NCBI RefSeq assembly: GCF_030936135.1
Contig: NC_082595.1
Location: 91,068,451-91,132,450, forward strand
From: Gavia stellata
Lineage: Eukaryota; Chordata; Aves; Gaviiformes; Gaviidae
Direction of reading: 5' to 3'
DNA: 64,000 bases
The notes under the pieces are model-generated. The model made no database searches. It saw only the letters and a list, made by a program, of their open reading frames with translations, and was not told the DNA's origin. Made by a program: the position numbers and the translations under genes. Below, one piece after another: positions 59,001 through 64,000 of this stretch. The first letter of the stretch is position 1. Each line of letters starts with the position of its first letter.

Positions 59001-62000
59001 AAAACTTTTTTTGAGTATGTAAATCATTTTTACAAGTTAAACCTCTGACATCTAGGATAATGTGTTTTGTCTTTTTGTCTGTTTACTTGCTTACTCACTT
59101 CTCTAGCCCATATTTCCCAGAGATGCCTGCCAGAAAAACCTGTACTGAACAAACTTTACAAGTTTCTTGGTTATGATACTACATATAGGACTATGCATGA
59201 AATGCAGTCTTAATGTGAACTCACTAGAGATTTTATTCCATTTATTCGTCCTCATTATGGACACTTGGTTCAGATATCTTATACTAGCAAGCATACTGTG
59301 CATTGTGGAGTCTGGGAAGATTTTACCCTAAGCTAAGGCTTAAATGTAAATTAACATATAATTATACTGATAAAGATCTACAGCCATCCTTATTCCAATA
59401 CAGACAACATTAGTACTTAAGTTAGTGGTTTATCTGCAATGTTTGCCTACCTGACTCTGAACTCGGATCTCTGAATTTAGTTAATGTTCACGTTTAGGAG
59501 TCAGTAAGCTACAGGAAAGAAAAAGAACAGGTGGTATGATGGTAGGAAGATGTACAATAGATCCCAGATTCTGTCACATCATATCATAAATTTTGTGAAC
59601 TGTTATGGCCTAAAATACTGTGAATGTGATTGTTTTTAAGAGATTGTAACTCATACCATCATACTTAAGCTTTGAATTTCTCTTGGTATCTTTTTCTACG
59701 TAGTGAAGAATTTCTAGATTGGAAATACTGCAACTCATTCCAGGTTACCTACGTTTTGTTTTCCTATCAGGAAAGTGATTTGTTTACATTTTTATTGCAT
59801 GGAAAATTGGAAACCTGCTTTAGTTTTAGTAATTGGAAAGCATAAGAAATGTCACTTGTAATGATGTTTCTAAGTTGATGCATGAGATGTTTTTTAAAAA
59901 AAAAAGTATTGGTAAAATAGCTAACCTTCTTTTGTGGAAAACTAGCAGAAATGGATAGATAATCATGGCAGAATATATTTAAAATACCTTAAATTATTGT
60001 AAAAGGTCGTGAGGGTACACAGTTTTATTCTTCCCATCTGTGTCTCTTTTAATAAATCAGAACTACAAAATTTGAAAATGCCTTTTTTCCCCCTTTTTAT
60101 AAATCAAACACAGTTTGTAGGCTAAAGCACGTATTTTTAATTCTAGGTTACTAAAGATGATTTCCAGACCTTTGATTATATACTATGTATGGATGAGAGC
60201 AATCTAAGGTAATGTATGAAGAAATGGAACAAATTCATGTGGATTACTTGTAGTGATGTCTCGTAAGTCACTTTGAAGACAGATGTCACGTTTTAATGCT
60301 TAGCTTTTCTTGGGTTTTTTGTGGTTTTTTTGATTTTTTTTTTTTTTTTTTTATATGTTTGGGTGAACGATATCCTAACAGATGATTCTTTACTTCTAAT
60401 ATGTTTAATGAGCTAGAATTCAGTGGTTTATTTGTGTGATACATGCCACTCAAGGATTAAGGACATGGAAATTTAGTATACTTTGTGATGTAGTTGTGCA
60501 GCTGATGCCTGTATAGTTAAGAATGAGGATGTACTGTCTTTTGATCAAAGTGATCTGTTTTTCTAATTGCATGGGATCTAAAAGACACTGTGGTAATTTG
60601 GAAGGGGTTAAATATGGTGTGGGGTTGTTCTTTTTTTCTTTTTTAATAGAAATAGAGTGAACTCTGAAACAAGTAAGGTTGTTAGCTGGGGGAAATCTTG
60701 TTTGTTACTGTTAGCCATGTTCTAATTAAGTGCGTCTTTAAGAAAATTTATGCTTAAGAAAGATTTGGTGAAGTAGCTGCCTAGTGTAAAAATTTGGATA
60801 TCATTAGAAAAATTTCTACTTAATTACTTACATATTGATGATTGGGGTTAAGGGGCTGAGCTTTAATAAACTACAAGTATCAAAGTGCTTGTAAGGACTA
60901 TTACTTGTAAAGTTAGTTTTTAAAAAACCAAACACCACAACCAACAACCAAACAAAAACTAAATAAAACCCTGTTAGTAGCACGTAAAGACTTTTAGAAG
61001 CAGCACCAATTAACTGAAAGAAGTATCATTTTGTTGAATTTTCTAGAATGTTGTGAATGACCTCTTCTTACAGAGCCTGTGTGAATAAAGGATATGTAAC
61101 ACTGGGCTTGATTGCAGCATGTCAGGCAAAGACGTGACTAGGCTTACTTCTATTTTCACTTGAATTCTTAAATAAAAACTTACTTCTGAACTAACAGTTT
61201 ATATGATATGAGCTGTAGAGCAGAAGAAACGTCACAACTATAATAGGGATATTGCTACTGCTACACTTAAGTTTCACCTTAAACTTGCACCCAATTCAGC
61301 CATTTTCCCTGGGAACGCCTATTAGTAGCACTAGGAGGTCAAGCTGATTCCAGGTGTTGATGGAGTGTCTGTCATATCAGAAAAGGAAAATCTGGGACAT
61401 CCCTTTTCCGTAGTACCAGAGCCACCTGGCCCTCTCCTGTTCATTAAGTGATACGCCAAAAGCCTTAAAGGAAATGGTTAGATTTTTCTTTTAATAATAA
61501 AAGGCTAGAGAATTTATTGAGAATCTGTAAATTTGAGCAATAATTTCTTAGTTGGTAGAGGATTCCTGATTTTTCTTCAAGGAAAAACAGTATTGTGGTC
61601 TCACTGCTATTTTGTCTTTCTAATCTATCTGAAATTAATTTCTTAATCAGAATTAATTAATAATTAGAATTTAATTTCTTAAAACTGATTATGCTTATGA
61701 CTGTATTTACAGGGGGTTTTGCCTTTTTTTAATGCTGGGTAAGTAAAATGATGATTTGGTATGGAGATGTGTAATATTAAAAGAATTTAATAATCTGGCT
61801 GTTCAGCATTGTGAAAATTATAGTACTGAGCTGCTTTTAATCTGAAGGTGATGAGAGGTACATTTTAACTGCATTTGGGATGATGGACAGCCATTTGTAA
61901 GTAGATGGGGAAAATACCATCTCAAAACCACTATGTTTTATCAATGGGAGGCAATGTAGAAGAAAGAGGATGTGACAACTGATGAAATGTTATAGTATGT

Positions 62001-63616
62001 CAAAGGGAAGACAGGTCTTGCTCACCAATTTAACATTTTCTGTTAGCTGAATGTAGTAGGACTTCGCATGAGTTAGAGGCAGTATTGAGAAAACTTTCAG
62101 CATACCAATTTAAAACACTGGTTTTGAACAGATGGGAGAAGCTTACTCATACTTCTGGACAAATATTTAGGTAATGTTCATTGGTTTTGTTCAATACAAG
62201 CTAAAGGTGGATATTGAAAGTACTAATGATGGATTTGAGTAAGAAGTTGATGAACTTACTGTTACAAAGTTCTGTTAAGCCTTAGGTCGAGTGCCTGACT
62301 GCTTGTTTATGCTTTGAATTAAATTGATGTGTATGGCCTCCGTACCCAATTAAGAAAAACCCCACACAAACAAAAACAAGCAGCAGCATAGAGAGTCCAC
62401 AGAACTGACTGAGTCCAGATGTGTATTATTTTCCTGTGTTCTCTAGAAACAGTCATGAGCATCTCATGCTAATGCCAAAAATGTTCTGAAGAAAAATTAA
62501 TGGGAAGATTTTATTTTCTCTTTTACAGAGATCTGAAAAGGAAAAGCAACCAAGTTAAAGATTGCAAGGCCAAAATTGAACTACTTGGAACTTATGATCC
62601 ACAGAAACAACTTATCATTGAAGATCCGTACTATGTATGTGTAAGAAATTTTTTGGGTGGCTTGATTAAAAATTGTGTATGTGTAATATATAATTTTTCC
62701 ATGTCTCAGAATTGACATGTGGCATATAATCTGATGTTACACAAAGCCAAGTGTAAACGTGTATTTTTTTAAATGACTTAACAATATAAATTATTGGGAT
62801 AGGAAAGGAAAACATGTCTTTATGCTTATAACAATTACTTAAATTTAAAAAATGCAATGGACCTATATTTTCAATATTGGGTGAAGCCCTGGTTGGTGAG
62901 CCTCCTTGAAAAGAGGGTGTAATGAGGAAAGATAGAGACAAAGACATGGACAGAGATGGCCGAAGAAATTGCATAATATCAGCCAAGAGCAACCGATTAG
63001 ATTAAGATTCTTCAGTTTAGGAAAGAGAAGTGCATGAAGATGCAGTAGAGTTCTGTAAAATCTTGATACCATGGGAAGAGGTGAATAAGGGATTGCTGTT
63101 AATTACCCAAGAAGTAGAGAATATCAAATGGCATTAGTAGGAAGCGGGTTCAAAACAAAAAGACATGGGTTGTTTGTTTTTTTTTCACCCAGTGCTTCAT
63201 TAAACTGTGAAACTCAACATGACAGGTTACTGTGAATGTAAAGAAAAAAAGGCTTAAAAGGGCTCAAAAAGTGAATGGAAGAATTAATCGTGAAGGAAGA
63301 ATTAATCCAGGACTGTTGAGTACAAAGTCACAGTGTTTGGCTGTGGAAATTCCTGAGCTGCAGGTAGTTCAAATTAGGGAGAAATACACAAAAACTATCA
63401 GCAGGTATTTGTACTGTTCTTCTTCTTCCCTGATGTCAGTTATCTGCCATTACTGACAGCAGGAAACTAGTTTGCAAAAATTTTTTGTTTGAGCCAGTAT
63501 TGCTATTCTTATGTTCTTTTTCCTCTGTTCTTTTCTAGGGGAATGAAAAGGACTTTGAAACTGTTTACGAGCAGTGTGTTAGATGCTGTAAAGCGTTTTT
63601 GGAGAAGTCTCATTAA
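43964..63616 (+). CDS. ACP1: ACP1, low molecular weight protein tyrosine phosphatase (whole gene)
   Basis: Seven coding exons lie in series (1, 2, 3A or 3B, 5, 6, 7). Either choice of third exon yields 477 nt, or 158 residues, the normal length of vertebrate ACP1. It is a cytosolic, class II cysteine-dependent phosphatase (EC 3.1.3.48 and acid phosphatase activity). The P-loop is CLGNICRS, with nucleophile Cys13, Arg19 and Ser20 (Met counted as 1). The general acid is Asp130 in DPYY, with Tyr132 and Tyr133 as the known regulatory phosphorylation sites. All catalytic residues are intact and all introns are GT/AG. The first intron is 11.1 kb. The start at 43964 has an excellent context, AAGATGGCGG, within the CpG island. 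Two polyadenylation signals lie at 63836 and 63855. The gene is complete in this window and is divergent from SH3YL1. Confidence 0.98.
44007..49234 (+). other. ACP1: ACP1 intron 1, first part
   Basis: It begins in the CpG island and then becomes AT-rich. No exon or typical repeat was recognised. The stretch at about 47.5-49.1 kb is purine-rich on the plus strand and might be an old unrecognised repeat. Homopolymer T tracts occur at about 45200-45212. Confidence 0.55.
49235..49270. repeat. CR1 3' tail octamer repeat
   Basis: TCACAGAA occurs four times in a row and then partly a fifth time. It is the plus-strand reading of the CR1 ATTCTGTG tail repeat. It marks the 3' end of the minus-oriented element. 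Confidence 0.95.
49308..49432 (-). repeat. G/T-rich low-complexity 3' UTR of the CR1 copy
   Basis: On the plus strand this is A-, AC- and CA-rich, between the ORF stop and the conserved 3' terminal block. The copy at 17953 has a comparable G/T-rich segment (about 18701-18796) of different sequence. Confidence 0.8.
51302..52829 (+). other. ACP1: ACP1 intron 1, middle part
   Basis: Contains the 62-bp tandem duplication. At about 51735-52330 the plus strand weakly resembles the C-terminal part of an old CR1/L3-type reverse transcriptase ('gaagacttaaaggtcacctg', 'actatctggaatagc', 'gagtgcttgatgtgtttg'). That is a low-confidence guess. Confidence 0.35.
51471..51605. repeat. 62-bp tandem duplication
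   Basis: Units are 51471-51532 and 51533-51594, followed by an 11-bp start of a third. The two full units differ at only two positions, both A to G. The unit begins GAAATTTTGAGAGCTAG. Confidence 0.97.
52830..52908 (+). mobile_element. CR1 LINE 3' terminal fragment
   Basis: The last roughly 80 bp of a CR1: GGTTGGACTAGATGATCTCC, then AGGTCCCTTCCAACCCC, then the tail ATTCTGTAATTCTGTGATTG. Severely 5'-truncated. Confidence 0.9.
52909..54216 (+). other. ACP1: ACP1 intron 1, unannotated part
   Basis: AT-rich, with an eight-G run at about 53773. Nothing was recognised in it. Confidence 0.5.
54217..54968 (-). mobile_element. CR1 LINE 3' fragment
   Basis: The plus strand shows the reverse complement: 'agaatcgtagaatggtttgg', 'ccatctagtccaaccccc', 'cctgttccagtgtctcac' and 'ccctcctctggacttgc'. 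The minus-strand reading gives decayed reverse transcriptase C-terminus ([10 protein letters not shown]). There are several frame breaks. It ends about 140 bp before ACP1 exon 2, antisense to the gene. Confidence 0.9.
55106..55179 (+). CDS. ACP1: ACP1 exon 2
   Basis: This exon is 74 bp, with acceptor TTCTATAG and donor GTAAGC. It encodes residues 15-39, [19 protein letters not shown] to ENK. It completes the CX5RS active-site loop and forms the first helix. Confidence 0.98.
55291..55404 (+). CDS. ACP1: ACP1 exon 3A (isoform 1 or 'fast' type alternative exon)
   Basis: This exon is 114 bp, encoding residues 40-77, [14 protein letters not shown] through [15 protein letters not shown] to HIARQ. 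It has acceptor TCTGTAG and donor GTACTG. It matches the exon used in mammalian isoform 1. It encodes the variable loop that lines the substrate pocket. Same phase and length as exon 3B. Confidence 0.97.
55460..55573 (+). CDS. ACP1: ACP1 exon 3B (isoform 2 or 'slow' type alternative exon)
   Basis: This exon is 114 bp, with acceptor TTACAG and donor GTAGAA. It encodes residues 40-77 in the alternative form, starting with W and continuing [21 protein letters not shown] to KARQ. It matches the exon of mammalian isoform 2. The gap from exon 3A is 55 bp, too short for ordinary splicing, so the two exons should be mutually exclusive. Confidence 0.97.
55574..56923 (+). other. ACP1: ACP1 intron after exon 3B, first part
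   Basis: AT-rich intron. The ORF at 55394-55654 is exon 3B read with flanking intron. Nothing else was recognised. Confidence 0.6.
56924..57049 (+). mobile_element. CR1 LINE 3' terminal fragment
   Basis: It starts 'tcaaggaacgtgtggacgag' in the last codons of the CR1 ORF, has a short 3' UTR, then 'gacttgatgatcttacagg' and the tail GTGATTCTGTA. Same subfamily as the copies at 17953 and 49235. Confidence 0.93.
57050..60146 (+). other. ACP1: ACP1 intron before exon 5
   Basis: AT-rich intron with no recognised gene or typical repeat. Confidence 0.55.
60147..60208 (+). CDS. ACP1: ACP1 exon 5
   Basis: This exon is 62 bp, with acceptor TTCTAG and donor GTAATG. It encodes residues 78-97 plus two bases, [20 protein letters not shown]. 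It is the central strand with the conserved DESN. A 4.6-kb intron precedes it. Confidence 0.98.
60209..62528 (+). other. ACP1: ACP1 intron between exons 5 and 6
   Basis: AT-rich intron. T-rich low complexity lies at about 60309-60352 and an AC-rich patch at about 60920-60970. No gene was recognised. Confidence 0.6.
62529..62634 (+). CDS. ACP1: ACP1 exon 6
   Basis: This exon is 106 bp, with acceptor TTTTACAG and donor GTATGT. It encodes residues 98-133, [20 protein letters not shown] to IIEDPYY. It carries the general acid Asp130 and the paired regulatory tyrosines Tyr132 and Tyr133. The acceptor is followed by AGAG, so a 2-nt-shifted acceptor exists, but only the first keeps frame. Confidence 0.98.
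62635..62989 (+). other. ACP1: ACP1 last intron, first part
   Basis: AT-rich intron after the exon 6 donor. Nothing was recognised in it. Confidence 0.6.
62990..63225 (+). mobile_element. Ancient L3/CR1-like LINE fragment
   Basis: A decayed plus-strand reading resembles the end of a LINE reverse transcriptase of the L3/CR1 clade: 'attcttcagtttaggaaag', 'aatggcattagtaggaagc', 'aaaaagacatgggttg', then 'cacccagtgcttcattaaac'. The last resembles the mammalian L3 stretch 'ttcac(a/g)cagtgc..aattaacctgtggaa' as I recall it. It is much older than the CR1 copies. It lies in the last ACP1 intron. Confidence 0.45.
63539..63616 (+). CDS. ACP1: ACP1 exon 7 (terminal coding exon)
   Basis: The coding part is 78 bp, after acceptor TTTTCTAG. 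It encodes residues 134-158, [20 protein letters not shown] to EKSH, and a TAA stop. It is the C-terminal helix of the phosphatase. The 3' UTR follows directly. Confidence 0.98.
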   Translation, partial: GNEKDFETVYEQCVRCCKAFLEKSH

Positions 63617-63885
63617 TGCTTCATCATTTTATTTCTAAAAGAAAATAATTAGCATCTCCTGAAATACGTAAAGTTTACTTGATTGATGTATTTAAATTGT
63701 AAAATTATGCCTCAGTAGGTTCAAAACTTTTTCAATTTAATTTTATATTTTAGCTTTTCTGTCATCTAATTAAAAAATATGGAGACGTTTCAATTGGATT
63801 AGATGATCAACCATTTTGCCACACATCAATGTAACAATAAAGTGTATCATTCAGAATAAATTTATCTGTAAACTCTTCCAGTGCT
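63617..63885 (+). terminator. ACP1: ACP1 3' UTR with two polyadenylation signals
   Basis: AATAAA hexamers lie at 63836-63841 and 63855-63860, about 220-240 bp after the stop codon. T- and GT-rich sequence follows within 40 bp. The precise cleavage site cannot be read from the sequence. Confidence 0.85.
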
Positions 63886-64000
63886 TTCTCACAAGCACTG
63901 CAAAAGTAATGTCTTGCTTCTTTATGTGCTGTACTAACTAAACTGAGGTCTTCTCATTGTGCCCTTAGTGAGTTAATTTATATCAACTTTCAGTGGGAGT
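63886..64000. other. Sequence downstream of ACP1
   Basis: Short AT-rich flank after the polyadenylation signals. Nothing was recognised in it. Confidence 0.6.

Overview
This window looks like vertebrate, and specifically avian, genomic DNA. It is AT-rich and intron-dominated, and it carries many CR1 LINE copies with the 8-bp 3' tail repeat plus ERVL-like LTRs of the type common in bird genomes. Two host genes can be read exon by exon with GT/AG boundaries and continuous reading frames. They are SH3YL1 on the minus strand and ACP1 (low molecular weight protein tyrosine phosphatase) on the plus strand. The two are head to head across one CpG island at about 43.2-44.2 kb, the same arrangement as human 2p25.3.

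Layout. From 1 to about 21.9 kb there is no recognised host exon. The stretch holds a decayed CR1 (1797-3575, minus), an env-less ERVL-type pol remnant with its 3' LTR (9008 to about 11.93 kb, minus) and a CR1 with a 248-codon reverse transcriptase fragment (17.95-18.85 kb, plus). From 21.9 to 33.4 kb lie coding exons 9 to 2 of SH3YL1, giving the whole SYLF domain and part of the linker. Their introns hold a solo LTR with a 5-bp target duplication (24292-25362) and two old CR1 pieces. The exons for the C-terminal SH3 domain were not found and probably lie beyond position 1. From 33.4 to 43.6 kb is SH3YL1 intron 1, with a CR1 piece at about 38.0-38.5 kb. Exon 1 ends at 43581 with the A of the start codon.

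The ACP1 start codon is at 43964. Its first intron (44.0-55.1 kb) contains a CR1 with an uninterrupted 578-codon reverse transcriptase frame (49.2-51.3 kb, antisense), a 62-bp tandem duplication and further CR1 ends. Exons 2, 3A, 3B, 5, 6 and 7 follow. Exons 3A and 3B are alternative 114-bp exons only 55 bp apart. Either choice gives a 158-residue phosphatase with the CX5RS loop and the DPYY motif. Two polyadenylation signals follow the stop codon.

I found no CRISPR array, operon or RNA gene, and nothing that amounts to a new biological system. The points most worth a second look are the split start codon of SH3YL1, the exon 3A/3B pair, the bidirectional promoter with a G-quadruplex motif, the dated LTR insertions and the CR1 copy with an altered catalytic motif.
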